The notes under the pieces: generated by a model
Told to the model about the DNA's origin: nothing
Database searches by the model: none
What the model saw: only the letters and a program-made list of their open reading frames with translations
Shown here: positions 54,420 through 63,872 of the stretch, one piece after another
How positions within the stretch are numbered: the first letter of the stretch is position 1
How the letters are laid out: every line of letters begins with the position of its first letter
NCBI GenBank assembly: GCA_903882875.1
Contig: CAIRYQ010000120.1
Span: 156,365-220,364 of the forward strand
DNA from: an uncultured Spartobacteria bacterium
GTDB taxonomy: Bacteria > Verrucomicrobiota > Verrucomicrobiia > Chthoniobacterales > Chthoniobacteraceae
DNA length: 64,000 nt
Direction of reading: 5' to 3'
Translations under genes and position numbers: made by a program

Positions 54420-57400
54420 CTAGCACGCGGCACGCAGCCACTTTTCGGCGACGCCGCGAAGTTCGGTTTCGGACATCGTGCCGCCCTTCGCGCCAAAGCA
54501 CGCCTGCTGCACGCGCTGGAGATCCTGCTGGAGTTCCGTGCGCTGCTTTTCACGGAGTTCCACGAGCGGGCTGGAGCCCATGCGGCGGAGCAGCGCGATC
54601 ACTGCGAAACCGTCGAGGTCTCCCGGCATCTTGAAAACATCGCGCGCCCGCAGCGGGCGCTCCTTTTTCCCGCCGCCGCGCGTGGCGAAAACAATGATCA
54701 AAATGATCACGAGCAGCGCGCCTCCGCCTCCGGCCGCAAGCTGCCACGGCGCGATGCCCGGAGTCGCCTTTGCGATCATCGAGGCGATCGTCGCAGTGCG
54801 TCCGACTTTCACCAAAGGCTGATCGAGCGTGATCAAATCCATGTCGCGGTAGCTCTGGCTCACCACCGCCACGTCCGGCGACTTCGCCGCCGGGAGCGGG
54901 ATTTCCGTCGGCGTGTCTGCGGCGCGGATGGGATCGCCGTCGAGCGAGAGCGTCCAGAGCCGCTCGGTGACCGGCGCGACCTGATCGCCCCAGGTGTTGA
55001 GTTCCTTCACCTGCAAGCCCTCGTGCGGACTGATGCTCCGAATCGCCACGACCTTTTTCAACACGCCGAGATCGAGCAGTTGTTCGAGATCCGGCACGAT
55101 GCCGTTTGCCGTGGCTTTGACTTCGAGCGCGAGCGCGCCGTTGATTTGGAACTGCCGCGTGTCGAGCACCTGTGTGACCTCGATTTTCTGCGCGGGCCGC
55201 GCGGGCGCATCGGCAGCGACCTTGATCACCGTCTCAGCCGACTCCGCCGGGATCGTCACGGGGCCGGTGAGATCCATGAATTTCAGCTCCATCCCGACCG
55301 GCGGAATCTTGTCCACGCTCGCGTCCTTCGCGCGCACGAGGATGTAGGCGAGGACCGTCTCCTCCCAGCCGGGCTTCGCGGTCGGGCGAGCCTTCACTTC
55401 GGGCGTGGTGAAGGTGAACGACTTGATGTCGAAGAACGGCGAGAGCGCCTCGGTGAGGCCGAATTCCAGCTCCTCGCGCGGCGACTGCGCCTCGCGCATT
55501 TTCTTCGCGAGCGGCGACGCTTTTTTCTTCTGCTTCGCGCCGGGACCGGAGTTGGGATCGCTGCTCAAATACTGGCCGAACTGCGCGACGCGGCCCATCG
55601 CCTCCGTGTGGATGATGCTGACGATGATTCCAAAATCCTGATCTCGTCCCACGGTATTCGGCCCGTCCACGCGCGTCTGGAGCCGGATTTCGCTCAGCAG
55701 CTCGTCGAAATACGCGACCTTCTTTTCCGCGCCGAGGGTGAAAGGATCGTCCTTCGTGATCACGAGCGCGCTAGCGAGGTAGCGGTATTTCAGATCTTCG
55801 TGCAGCGGGTTCGTCTCGTCCGCGAGGCGCGCATTCACGAGCTTTGCAAACTGGCTCAGGTGCGCCTTTCCCGCCTTGCCCGGCAGGGCCAGCATCTGCT
55901 CGCGGATTTTCGTGAGCGCCGCGCGGTTCATCGCCTTCGAGAGATTGAGCTGCCCGCCGGAACCGATGCCGAGCAGCCCGTGGAACCACGCGACGTACGG
56001 CTCCAGCGAATAGTCCGCAGGCGCGAGCTTCGGCACCTGCTTCGCGTAGGCCTCGGTGCCGCGCAGGAAATAATTCTGCGCCTGCAAATTCTTCTCCTTG
56101 TAGCCGAGCATCCGCTTGCGCGCGTCGCCCGTCACGAGTTCCTGAAAATACTCGAAGTCCCCCCAGTCCACGAGCAGCGAACCGCCGATCGTGAGCACAC
56201 GCGCGGCCTCGGGATGACCGGCCACCCAGCCGTCAATCATCTTCAGGGCACCCGCGTAACCGGCGCGCACCATGTCGAGCGTCGCCCCTTCGTCGCGGCG
56301 CGTGAGGCCGGCCTTCTGCACATCCATCTTGCGCCAACGATCGCCGAGGTTCGCGTTCATGCGCGAGAGGATGAGGAGGAAAAGTGGCTCATCCATTTTC
56401 TCCAGCGGCCCGAAGACCTGCTCGATGTGGCTCGCGCGGTACGCCTCGGCGCTGCTGTATGCGAGGTCGAATGCGGCGACTACTTTCTCGTAGTCCTTCG
56501 GCGCGACTCCCGCCTTCCGGAAAATCTCCATCATGCGCGCGAGGCTCGCGATGTTCTTCTCCATCATGATCGGCGTGACGGGAATCCGCGCGTCCTCCGC
56601 GAGGCCGTATTTCTTACGGAGCGTCTCGGGGATTTGCGGGTTGTGCGTCTTCGCCCACACGGTGAGAAAATCTTCCGCCAGCGCGACGCCCGCCTCCGGG
56701 TTGCGCTTCCCGATCTCGGCGATGCGATCCGCGGCCTGATCAAAGTTCGCGCCGACGAGGATGATTTTGGAGACGACCGTATCGAGCCGCTCGCGGATTC
56801 CGGGCGCGAGGACAGCGGCCCATTTTCCCGACGGTGAAGTCGGCAGCAGTTCCTCAGGCACGACGTATTTCCCCTTGTCCGGCGCGGTCGTCTTCAGCGT
56901 GAAAGTCGTCTCCGCCTCGGTGATCCAAAACTCGGCCATCATCTGCACGAGCTGGTTCCACGGCTGCGCACCGAGATCCGCATTTTCCGAGAGCAGGTTC
57001 ACGATGGTCGCCTGCGTCTTCATGTTATCCGTGCGCGTCGCCACGTCGCCGCGGAGTTCCCTTTCGATCTTGCGCGCGAGCCCGCTCACGAGCCGGATCG
57101 CCGTGTCGGGATCCTTCTTCACCATCTCGGAGAAAATGGGCGCAATCGAAGTCTGCGGAATCTGGGTGATCACGCGGGCGAGCGCCATGCCGGCCTTCGA
57201 TTTCTCGAATTCATTCACCTTCTCCAGCGTGAGGATGCGCAGGTTGTCGTCCCACACTTTCTGCACCTGCTCGCGTTGCGCAGCCTCGCTCTCACGCTGC
57301 GAGGTGAGGAACGCCGAGAGTTCGTTGCGCACGCCTTCGTCCGCGATTTTCTGCACGTCCCCAATCGGCGGGAGAAAGGTGCGGGCGAGCTCCTTGAAAC

Positions 57401-58037
57401 CGCCCGCGACGAGCACGCGCGCGGCGAGCAGGTGCTTCGCCGCATCCGCGCCGCCGAGTTTGCCCGTGCCTTTGCGCAGCCTGTCGGAGAGCCAGTACGT
57501 TTCGTTCGTGGGAACGGTGAGGCCGAGGAGTTGCCCGATCTTGTGCAGCTCGTCGCCAGTGAATTCGCCCGGAACCGCATCGGCAAGGCCGAGCACGTCG
57601 TCGAGGCGCATGTTCGGCTTCGCCTTCTCCGTGAGGTCGGCAAGCATCTTGTCGAAAATCTTGCGAGCGAGTTCCGGCGGCATCTGCGCCAGCTCTTCGC
57701 GGATCTTTTTCCAGTCGCCCGAGCGGAATTCAGCGATCAACCGATCCGTCACCGTCATCGCAGCAGCGTCCGCAGTTCCGGTCTTTTCGATGAGGCTGAA
57801 AATCTCGCTCAGGTCGCGCGAGAACTTGCGAGAGAGAAGCGCCTCGATCTGTTTGATCCATTTTGGATCCGGCGGCGGTGGCGTCGGCGCGGCAGGCGCT
57901 GGAGGTGTCGTGGCCGGAGGCTGAGCGGCGGGCGTGTCACCCGGCTGCTGCGAACTCACGGCCGGACAAAGTGCGAGAACACAAACTGCCGCGGCGAGAA
58001 TCACGCGCGACGACATGCGAGGAAGTGCAAATTTCAT
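54420..58037 (-). CDS. Very large membrane-anchored exported protein of the Bat operon, unknown family
   Basis: A 1205-residue protein from the ATG at 58037 (an internal ATG at MSSRVIL, seven codons later, is also possible). Signal peptide SSRVILAAAVCVLALCPAVSS, then a Pro/Ala linker, a long mostly helical body (about 70-1000), a beta-rich section and a C-terminal membrane helix (AAGGGGALLVIILIIVFATR) with a ~80-residue basic cytoplasmic tail. No named domain is recognised. Large size and the single C-terminal anchor recall BatD-type proteins, but it is much longer. It is most likely a periplasmic partner of the MoxR/VWA complex. Confidence 0.7.
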   Translation of the reverse strand: MKFALPRMSSRVILAAAVCVLALCPAVSSQQPGDTPAAQPPATTPPAPAAPTPPPPDPKWIKQIEALLSRKFSRDLSEIFSLIEKTGTADAAAMTVTDRLIAEFRSGDWKKIREELAQMPPELARKIFDKMLADLTEKAKPNMRLDDVLGLADAVPGEFTGDELHKIGQLLGLTVPTNETYWLSDRLRKGTGKLGGADAAKHLLAARVLVAGGFKELARTFLPPIGDVQKIADEGVRNELSAFLTSQRESEAAQREQVQKVWDDNLRILTLEKVNEFEKSKAGMALARVITQIPQTSIAPIFSEMVKKDPDTAIRLVSGLARKIERELRGDVATRTDNMKTQATIVNLLSENADLGAQPWNQLVQMMAEFWITEAETTFTLKTTAPDKGKYVVPEELLPTSPSGKWAAVLAPGIRERLDTVVSKIILVGANFDQAADRIAEIGKRNPEAGVALAEDFLTVWAKTHNPQIPETLRKKYGLAEDARIPVTPIMMEKNIASLARMMEIFRKAGVAPKDYEKVVAAFDLAYSSAEAYRASHIEQVFGPLEKMDEPLFLLILSRMNANLGDRWRKMDVQKAGLTRRDEGATLDMVRAGYAGALKMIDGWVAGHPEAARVLTIGGSLLVDWGDFEYFQELVTGDARKRMLGYKEKNLQAQNYFLRGTEAYAKQVPKLAPADYSLEPYVAWFHGLLGIGSGGQLNLSKAMNRAALTKIREQMLALPGKAGKAHLSQFAKLVNARLADETNPLHEDLKYRYLASALVITKDDPFTLGAEKKVAYFDELLSEIRLQTRVDGPNTVGRDQDFGIIVSIIHTEAMGRVAQFGQYLSSDPNSGPGAKQKKKASPLAKKMREAQSPREELEFGLTEALSPFFDIKSFTFTTPEVKARPTAKPGWEETVLAYILVRAKDASVDKIPPVGMELKFMDLTGPVTIPAESAETVIKVAADAPARPAQKIEVTQVLDTRQFQINGALALEVKATANGIVPDLEQLLDLGVLKKVVAIRSISPHEGLQVKELNTWGDQVAPVTERLWTLSLDGDPIRAADTPTEIPLPAAKSPDVAVVSQSYRDMDLITLDQPLVKVGRTATIASMIAKATPGIAPWQLAAGGGGALLVIILIIVFATRGGGKKERPLRARDVFKMPGDLDGFAVIALLRRMGSSPLVELREKQRTELQQDLQRVQQACFGAKGGTMSETELRGVAEKWLRAAC

Positions 58038-58074
58038 GAATGATTGGGAAAAGAAAAAATGGAATGTCGTCACT

Positions 58075-58743
58075 CTAGGAGCCGTTGGTTTGGAGCTTCT
58101 GGAATTCTTGAAAACCCGCACGGCCGTCCTGCTTCGGCCCGGGCTTGATGCCGGGGCCTGCGCCGCCGAGCGCCGCCGCAGCAGCCGCGCCTTTGCCCGT
58201 CGGTGCGCCACCGGCATCGTGCTTCAATTTCAGCGCCGCTTCGAGATTCTGCAATTTCGCAGCGTTGATTCCCGCGACGCCCTGCACGGCCTGGACAGTC
58301 GCCGCAGTCGCCACGACCGGCGGTGGCGGAATGTGCTGCACCGGCGGAACCGCCGCGTGGCCCTCTGGTTTCACGCCATTAATCGTGTCCACGCCGTCCA
58401 CTTTGTTCACACCCTTCGCAGTCGTCGCCGTGCCGGTCGCTGTCCCGGTCTCGACTTTCACCGCGGTGCCGGACACCGGCGGCGGCACGACCGGCTGCAC
58501 CGGAGGAATCACCGCGCGGCCGTCCGCCTTCACGCCGTTGATCGTATTGATGCCGTCCACCTTATTCACGTCCTTCGCCGTGTTCACCGTGCCGGTCTCG
58601 ACGTTCTTCACCTGCTCGACGGCGTCCTGCTTCACGCCCTTGATGCCTTCAATTCCCGCAGGTGGAATTTTTTCCTGCGCGCCGGCGATGCCGCCGAGAA
58701 TGATCAGCGACGCAATCGCGGCGGGTCTGTTTCGCATTTTCAT
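58075..58743 (-). CDS. Exported protein with two ~50-residue internal repeats
   Basis: A 222-residue protein with a signal peptide (AAIASLIILGGIAGAQEK). The middle is a two-fold repeat: VNKVDGINTINGVKADGRAV then IPPVQPVVPPP, against VNKVDGVDTINGVKPEGHAA then VPPVQHIPPPP. A third weaker version (IKGVKQDAVEQVKNVETG) may precede. The rest is Ala/Gly-rich. The pattern suggests a fibrous or flexible spacer. No family known. It overlaps the upstream gene by 4 bp, so it is an operon member. Confidence 0.75.
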   Translation of the reverse strand: MKMRNRPAAIASLIILGGIAGAQEKIPPAGIEGIKGVKQDAVEQVKNVETGTVNTAKDVNKVDGINTINGVKADGRAVIPPVQPVVPPPVSGTAVKVETGTATGTATTAKGVNKVDGVDTINGVKPEGHAAVPPVQHIPPPPVVATAATVQAVQGVAGINAAKLQNLEAALKLKHDAGGAPTGKGAAAAAALGGAGPGIKPGPKQDGRAGFQEFQKLQTNGS

Positions 58744-59303
58744 GGTGTTCTCCTTTGCAATGTTTTCTCAAATTCCGCCTCCACGCGCTGCTCGTATTTT
58801 GCGAGCGCCGCGGGCTCCTGGTGCTCGGCGAGGTAGCGGAAAATCTGCCGCGTCCGCTCGGCGTAAGGCCGCCACTCCTCCTCGGGTGCGCCGTTCGTCT
58901 TCAGCAGATAAGTCGCATAGTAGTGCGCCTTGCCGAGCATCTCACGGACGGCGCGCGTGACCTGCGCATCGTCGCCATGCGTCTGCGCGGCCTCCTGGAG
59001 CAGCGCGGTCAGGTCCTCGATGGCTCCGACGATGTCCAGCATCTCCAGCCTGGCCTTCGCCTTCGCGAGACGGATCTGATGCCGCACGAGCGGCTTTTCA
59101 TTCGCAGGCAATTCGCCGGACACCTTGTCGTATTCCTCGATGATCGTCTCCCAGTCCGGATCCTTCGCCTTTTCGAGCGCACGGATCTTCGCGACGTGAA
59201 TGCGCGCCTTGTCGCGTGCGATCTGATTCTGCCCGTCGTTGAAATGGTAATACAGCACGGCCACCGGAAACAGCAGCCAGAGCAGCGTGAAAAACTTTCT
59301 CAT
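58740..59303 (-). CDS. Membrane-anchored helical protein of the Bat operon
   Basis: A 187-residue protein with one N-terminal membrane helix (FFTLLWLLFPVAVLYYHF) and a helical, highly charged remainder (ARIHVAKIRALEKAKDPDWE, EDLTALLQEAAQTHGDDAQV, YLAEHQEPAALAKYEQRVEA) that could be TPR-like. The position between the first VWA gene and the repeat gene, with 4-bp overlaps on both sides, makes it an integral part. Unknown family. Confidence 0.75.
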   Translation of the reverse strand: MRKFFTLLWLLFPVAVLYYHFNDGQNQIARDKARIHVAKIRALEKAKDPDWETIIEEYDKVSGELPANEKPLVRHQIRLAKAKARLEMLDIVGAIEDLTALLQEAAQTHGDDAQVTRAVREMLGKAHYYATYLLKTNGAPEEEWRPYAERTRQIFRYLAEHQEPAALAKYEQRVEAEFEKTLQRRTP

Positions 59304-60310
59304 CGTGGCGTCAGCGCGCCTTCCTTTGCACGCGCTCCTTTCCTGTCCTCACGTCCCGCGATTTTCCAATCGCTGCCAAAATACTCCAACGCGACCGGAA
59401 CGAGCGCGAGCACCGCCGCACCGAGCACCATCGCGAGCACCGCAAGTTCTTCGAGGCTCAGTCCTCGCCTCGGTGGAGGCGCCGTCACCACGAGATCGCC
59501 GAGCACCGATGTCGGAAGGTGCTTTTCATTCACATCAAAATACGTCCCGCGCAGCGCCGACGCCACCGTCTGAAGCGTCTCGGGCTCCTGCCGCGACTGG
59601 TGCCCGTCAATGAACAGCCCCTTGTGCGGATTGCCGATGCCGAGGACGAAAACTTCCTTCACCGATTTTGGCCGCGGCGTGATCGGCACGAGATTCACGG
59701 AGTCGCCGTCCGTACAAATCACGAGCCGCGTGCTGCCATCGGGGAAATCGCTCACGAGCTTCACCGCCGCGTTCATCGCCTGCCCGAGATCGGTCTGGCC
59801 GACCGGCATCGCGTAGCTCACCGGCAGGCCGTTCAGGACATTGCGCACGAGTTCCGGATCGCGCGCCTCCATCACGACCGGCATCGAGTCGGTGTAAAAT
59901 GCGATCACGCCGAAGCGCAGATTCCCGCTCACGCGCTGGAGAATGCCCTCGACCACATCGCGCATCCGTTCCTGACGCGTCTGTTTCCCGTCCGGCCCCG
60001 CGTCCGTGAGATACATGCTCGGCGAAAGATCCGCGACAAACACGACGCGCGTCGCATTCTTGTCCGCCGGATTTTTTCCGCCTTCCGGCGGAGTGAGTTT
60101 CAGCACGACCAAAGTCGCCAGCCCCCACGCGAACGCCGCGAGCGAAAGCACGCGCAGGAACGGCACGATGCGCGTCCACCGATGCGGCGCGCCCGCAGGC
60201 CCGAATGCCAGCCGCCCGACCGCACGGATGCGACGCACATGCAGCCATTCGGCAAGCGACGCGAGGAGGAGGACTGCAAGTGCGGAGGCGAGCGGAATCA
60301 CGCGGAGCAA
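59300..60310 (-). CDS. VWA-domain membrane protein, first gene of the Bat operon
   Basis: A 336-residue protein. The start is TTG 60310 or GTG 60301, and neither has a clear Shine-Dalgarno. There are two N-terminal membrane segments (IPLASALAVLLLASLAEWL; VLSLAAFAWGLATLVVLKL), a VWA domain with MIDAS DLSPS in VVFVADLSPSMYLTDAG and LVICTDGDSVNLVPI, and a C-terminal membrane helix (LAVLAMVLGAAVLALVPVAL). It belongs to the BatA/BatB family. It opens a nine-gene leftward run that ends with the haem dehydrogenase. It overlaps the next gene by 4 bp. Confidence 0.88.
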   Translation of the reverse strand: MLRVIPLASALAVLLLASLAEWLHVRRIRAVGRLAFGPAGAPHRWTRIVPFLRVLSLAAFAWGLATLVVLKLTPPEGGKNPADKNATRVVFVADLSPSMYLTDAGPDGKQTRQERMRDVVEGILQRVSGNLRFGVIAFYTDSMPVVMEARDPELVRNVLNGLPVSYAMPVGQTDLGQAMNAAVKLVSDFPDGSTRLVICTDGDSVNLVPITPRPKSVKEVFVLGIGNPHKGLFIDGHQSRQEPETLQTVASALRGTYFDVNEKHLPTSVLGDLVVTAPPPRRGLSLEELAVLAMVLGAAVLALVPVALEYFGSDWKIAGREDRKGARAKEGALTPR

Positions 60311-60427
60311 GGGACACTTTCAACGCGATCGCACGCGGAGCCCGGCACAAACTTTTCAGCGGAGGAAATCACGCCTGCTAGACCCGTGAGCCACGGATAT
60401 ATTTGCGCATTCTCCCAGCATTTCTTG

Positions 60428-60519
60428 TCCGTAGCCGCCGACGGCAGGAGGCGGGCACTCTTTTGAACCCGAAACGCGGACAGAAGATCAGCCCGCCTCC
60501 TGCCGTCGGCAGCTACGGA
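60428..60519. repeat. 29-bp inverted repeat of the CCGTAGC type
   Basis: TCCGTAGCCGCCGACGGCAG and GCCCGCCTCCTGCCGTCGGC are parts of two 29-bp arms (60428-60456 and 60491-60519) with one mismatch and a 34-nt centre. The right arm ends at the base before the helicase stop codon. A lone arm lies at 45975. Confidence 0.85.
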
Positions 60520-63072
60520 TCAAACCAGACTCCCGACCCGCACGAGCCGCAACGCCAGTTCGCCGCTCACACGCGATGACGCCACATCCGCTTCGAATTC
60601 CGCCACCCAGTCGTTCGCCTCGCCGGGATCGATCAGCATCTGCTGCACGCGCAAGCGCAGCTTGCCCTCGGACGGCGTCACGTACGTGTGCCGCACGTTG
60701 CGCGCTTCGGGATCGAGCCGGATTCGCGCGTGACCCGCGTGGAAAGTGGCGAGCGCCTGTCGCAGCCGCTCAGCAGTCCACGGCCCGCCATCCGCATCTT
60801 CGCACGAAGGCACCAAGGCCAGCGCCTCCTCGAAATCCCCGCGGATGACTTCGCTCAGGAACGCAAACACGCGGTTCCGGATCGCCGCTGTGAATTTCTT
60901 AACATCCCGCGTGATGTCGCGCAGCGCCTCCTCGCTGCCGGGTGGGCGCGCTTCGGGCTGCTCGTCGCCCGGCTTCCAATCCGGGTCGCACATGCGCTCC
61001 CACTCGTCGAGCAGGCTGGAATCCACCTGCCGCAGCATCGTGCCGAGATAGACCTCCATCTCGCGCACCGTGTCGTTCTTTGCGGAGTCGGGCACGCCCT
61101 GCGTGAGCGTCTTGTGGACGCCGGACAGGTGCCGCAGCAGCACGCCCTCGGAGCGCTGCAAATCATACACCTTGATGTAATCCGAGAACGACCGGAACTC
61201 CTCGAACATCTCCCGCGCGATGGATTTTGGCCGGATGTTCTCCTGGCCCACCCACGGATGCCGCGCCGCGAAATCATTGAACGCCGTGTAGATGAAATCC
61301 CGGTTCGGCTTCGGGTGTTCGAGCTTCTCCAGCTCCTCCATGCGCGCGTGGTAGTCGAGCCCCTCGTTCTTCATGTCCGCGACGGCCTGCCCCTTCACCT
61401 TGTCGAGCTGACGGCGCAGGATGATGTCCGGATCTTCCAGGATGGATTCCACAAGCGTGAGCAGCACCAGCGCGTAATCCGGCGCATTCGGATCCATGAG
61501 CGGGATCGTGTCGTGCAGGAAAAGCGACAGCGTCTGCGTCATCGAAAAATCATCCTGCAGCGCCACATTCACGCGCAGCTTCGCGCCCTCCGGCGTGCGC
61601 GGGATGAATTCCACAATCCGCTTCTCCACCAGCGCGCGGAAGAGCTGCCATGCGCGCTTCCGGTGCTCCTTCTTCGCGCGCGCCGGCTCGTGCGAACTCG
61701 CGATCAGCTCCCGCATCGCCGCGCAGCCATCCGTGCGGCGGCTCAGCACATTCAGCAGCATCCCGTGCGTCACGGCAAACTGGCTGCCAAGCTGCTCCGG
61801 CGGCGCGCTCACGAGACGCGCAAAGGTCTGCCGGTCCCAGTTCACGAAGTTCCGCTCCGGCGGCTTGCGCTTCACGAATTTCTTCCCGCCCTCGGCCTTC
61901 TTCTGCTCCAGCAGCAGGTTCTCGATCACATGCTCCGGCGCCTGCACCATCACCCAGCCGCGGTCATCGAAACCCTTGCGCCCCGCGCGCCCCGCGATCT
62001 GGTGAAAGTCGCGCGCACTCAGGATCCCCGTCTTCTTCCCGTCGTATTTGCAGAGCTGCGTGAAGAGCACCGTGCGGATTGGCACATTGATTCCCACGCC
62101 CAGCGTGTCCGTGCCGCAGATCACCTTCAGCAGTCCGCGCTGCGCGAGCTGCTCCGTGAGCACGCGATATTTCGGCAGCAGCCCCGCGTGATGCAGCCCG
62201 ATTCCGTGCCGGAGGAACTTCTTGATCTCCGCCCCGTACGGACTCGAAAAGCGGAACCCCGCGAGCGCCTCTGCGAGCGCCGCCTTCTCCTCGCGCGAGC
62301 ACACATTGATACTCGTGAAATCCTGCGCGCCCTGCGCCGCCTCGAGCTGCGTGAAATGCACCACATACACCGGCGCCTTCCCCTCCGCGAGAATCCCCTC
62401 CAGCGTCCGCGGCAGCGGCGTCTCCGCGTAGGAAAACTCCAGCGGCACCGGCCGGTCCTTCGAGGACACCGTCACCGTCTCCCGCCCGTTCAGCTGCGTG
62501 AGATCCTTTTCAAAAAACGCCGTATCCCCCAGCGTCGCCGACATCAGGAGGAACCGCGCGCGCGGCAGCGTGAGCAGCGGCACCTGCCACGCCACGCCGC
62601 GGTCGCGGTCCGAGTAATAGTGGAATTCATCCATCACCACGTCGTCCACCTTCGCCTCCGCCCCCTCGCGCAGCGCCATGTTCGCGAGAATCTCCGCCGT
62701 GCAGCACAGGATCGGCGCATCGCGGTTCACCGACGCATCGCCCGTGCTCAGACCGACATTTTTGGGGCCGAATTCCCGACACAGCGCCAGCCACTTCTCA
62801 TTCACCAGCGCCTTCACCGGGCACGTGTACACCGAGCGCCGCCCCTGCGCCACGGACTGGAAATGCAGCGCCGTCGCCACCAGCGATTTCCCCGACCCCG
62901 TCGGCGTGTTCAGGATCACATTGCGTCCGTCGAACAGCTCCAGAATCGCATTCTCCTGCGCCGGATACAGCGCGAGGCGCCCCGCCGCGATGTAGTCGAG
63001 GAAACGATCCAGCAGGATCGCACTCGGCGTCTCACGGTCCGACGGCAGCCAATGGTGGAGATGGGTAGGCAC
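60520..63072 (-). CDS. Ski2-like DEAD/DEAH RNA helicase
   Basis: An 850-residue superfamily 2 helicase from a GTG at 63072. Motifs: Q-like [65 protein letters not shown] and [17 protein letters not shown]. The C-terminal 400 residues include a DUF3516-type region ([40 protein letters not shown]). Relatives in bacteria are linked to RNA processing or turnover, but the target is not known. It is a single gene. The C-terminal stop touches a palindromic repeat. Confidence 0.92.
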   Translation of the reverse strand: MPTHLHHWLPSDRETPSAILLDRFLDYIAAGRLALYPAQENAILELFDGRNVILNTPTGSGKSLVATALHFQSVAQGRRSVYTCPVKALVNEKWLALCREFGPKNVGLSTGDASVNRDAPILCCTAEILANMALREGAEAKVDDVVMDEFHYYSDRDRGVAWQVPLLTLPRARFLLMSATLGDTAFFEKDLTQLNGRETVTVSSKDRPVPLEFSYAETPLPRTLEGILAEGKAPVYVVHFTQLEAAQGAQDFTSINVCSREEKAALAEALAGFRFSSPYGAEIKKFLRHGIGLHHAGLLPKYRVLTEQLAQRGLLKVICGTDTLGVGINVPIRTVLFTQLCKYDGKKTGILSARDFHQIAGRAGRKGFDDRGWVMVQAPEHVIENLLLEQKKAEGGKKFVKRKPPERNFVNWDRQTFARLVSAPPEQLGSQFAVTHGMLLNVLSRRTDGCAAMRELIASSHEPARAKKEHRKRAWQLFRALVEKRIVEFIPRTPEGAKLRVNVALQDDFSMTQTLSLFLHDTIPLMDPNAPDYALVLLTLVESILEDPDIILRRQLDKVKGQAVADMKNEGLDYHARMEELEKLEHPKPNRDFIYTAFNDFAARHPWVGQENIRPKSIAREMFEEFRSFSDYIKVYDLQRSEGVLLRHLSGVHKTLTQGVPDSAKNDTVREMEVYLGTMLRQVDSSLLDEWERMCDPDWKPGDEQPEARPPGSEEALRDITRDVKKFTAAIRNRVFAFLSEVIRGDFEEALALVPSCEDADGGPWTAERLRQALATFHAGHARIRLDPEARNVRHTYVTPSEGKLRLRVQQMLIDPGEANDWVAEFEADVASSRVSGELALRLVRVGSLV

Positions 63073-63266
63073 TGCGCGAAAGTGTAGTGCCCTCCCCTGC
63101 CGATGCACATCGGATTCCCATCCGAATGCGGCGTGTGAGGGATCACTGCCACACGGAAAGGAGAATGGAAGCTGAAGCCCTCATCTGTCGCTCGGACAAA
63201 CCCGAACACTCAGCAAAAAAAATCCAACTCAGTTACCCAACTTCCATCTGACCAATTTCATAGGGG

Positions 63267-63662
63267 TTAGGCGCGCGGCTGGACCCATATAGACATCAGG
63301 AAACCAGTTATTTTGTCTCCGCCCAGAAAGGTGGTTGGATCGCAATCAGGGACGGCTTCTGCAAGCTCTAATGGCGTCCCGGATGCGACTTTCGCGCATC
63401 CGCAGTTTAAGAACGCACCGTGGGCAAGGTCGGCGTGATTCTGCTCATCACTGCTCGGCCTGCTGTAAGGCAAGCGGACGTAATCAATAAGCGAACGTCC
63501 CGACGGAAGCTTTAAGTCACTAGCAATCTGGCGGTCAGATGTGACCGTAAACAACGTAACGGGTTTGCTGTCTTGAGTGGCGGCGATCTTCCAGTATTTA
63601 GTCATCATGAGAATGAGTAAACTTGTAAAACAACTGAATGCAAGCCCCGCCACCACTGGCAA
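63267..63662 (-). CDS. Membrane-anchored hypothetical protein in a lower-GC tail
   Basis: An open frame of 131 residues starting at a TTG (63662); ATGs at 63608 and 63605 are alternatives. With the long start it has a hydrophobic N-terminus (VVAGLAFSCFTSLLILMMT). The rest is soluble, with KPVTLFTVTSDRQIASDLKL and AFLNCGCAKVASGTPLELAE. No family known. It starts 7 bp after the truncated RelE-like gene on the same strand, so it may have been its downstream neighbour. 63073-63266 holds no gene. Confidence 0.5.
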   Translation of the reverse strand: MPVVAGLAFSCFTSLLILMMTKYWKIAATQDSKPVTLFTVTSDRQIASDLKLPSGRSLIDYVRLPYSRPSSDEQNHADLAHGAFLNCGCAKVASGTPLELAEAVPDCDPTTFLGGDKITGFLMSIWVQPRA

Positions 63663-63668
63663 CGCGGC

Positions 63669-63872
63669 CTAGTCCTCATAGATAGATCCGCGAGAAGCGA
63701 AAGCTAGTAAGGTGATATTGCCTGATGACTGGTTGGGCGAGTAGATGAGCCGATAGTCTCCAAGACGATACCGCCAACATCCCTGAAGTTCGCCGGTGAG
63801 CGGCTTGACCGTGTCACCGTGAATAGTGGTGGGACTCTCGGCAATCGCTGTGAGAGCCTCTAGTGCAGTGTA
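63669..63872 (-). pseudogene. RelE/ParE-like toxin gene lacking its 5' end
   Basis: About 67 codons remain, from YTALEALTAIAESPTTIHGD through VKPLTGELQGCWRYRLGDYR and LIYSPNQSSGNITLLAFASR to the TAG at 63669. This is the middle and C-terminal part of a RelE/ParE toxin, matching the family pattern HGDTVKPLxG..G.WR.R.GDYR.IY. The family's first ~25 residues are missing, and the frame upstream reaches a stop within 20 codons. The break falls at a TA followed by IS630-like sequence. It is inactive as it stands. Confidence 0.75.

Noticed and set aside
60688..63087. 799-codon plus-strand open frame opposite the helicase
   Set aside because: An antisense shadow of a helicase with all motifs present; its composition is almost only Arg, His, Leu and Pro.
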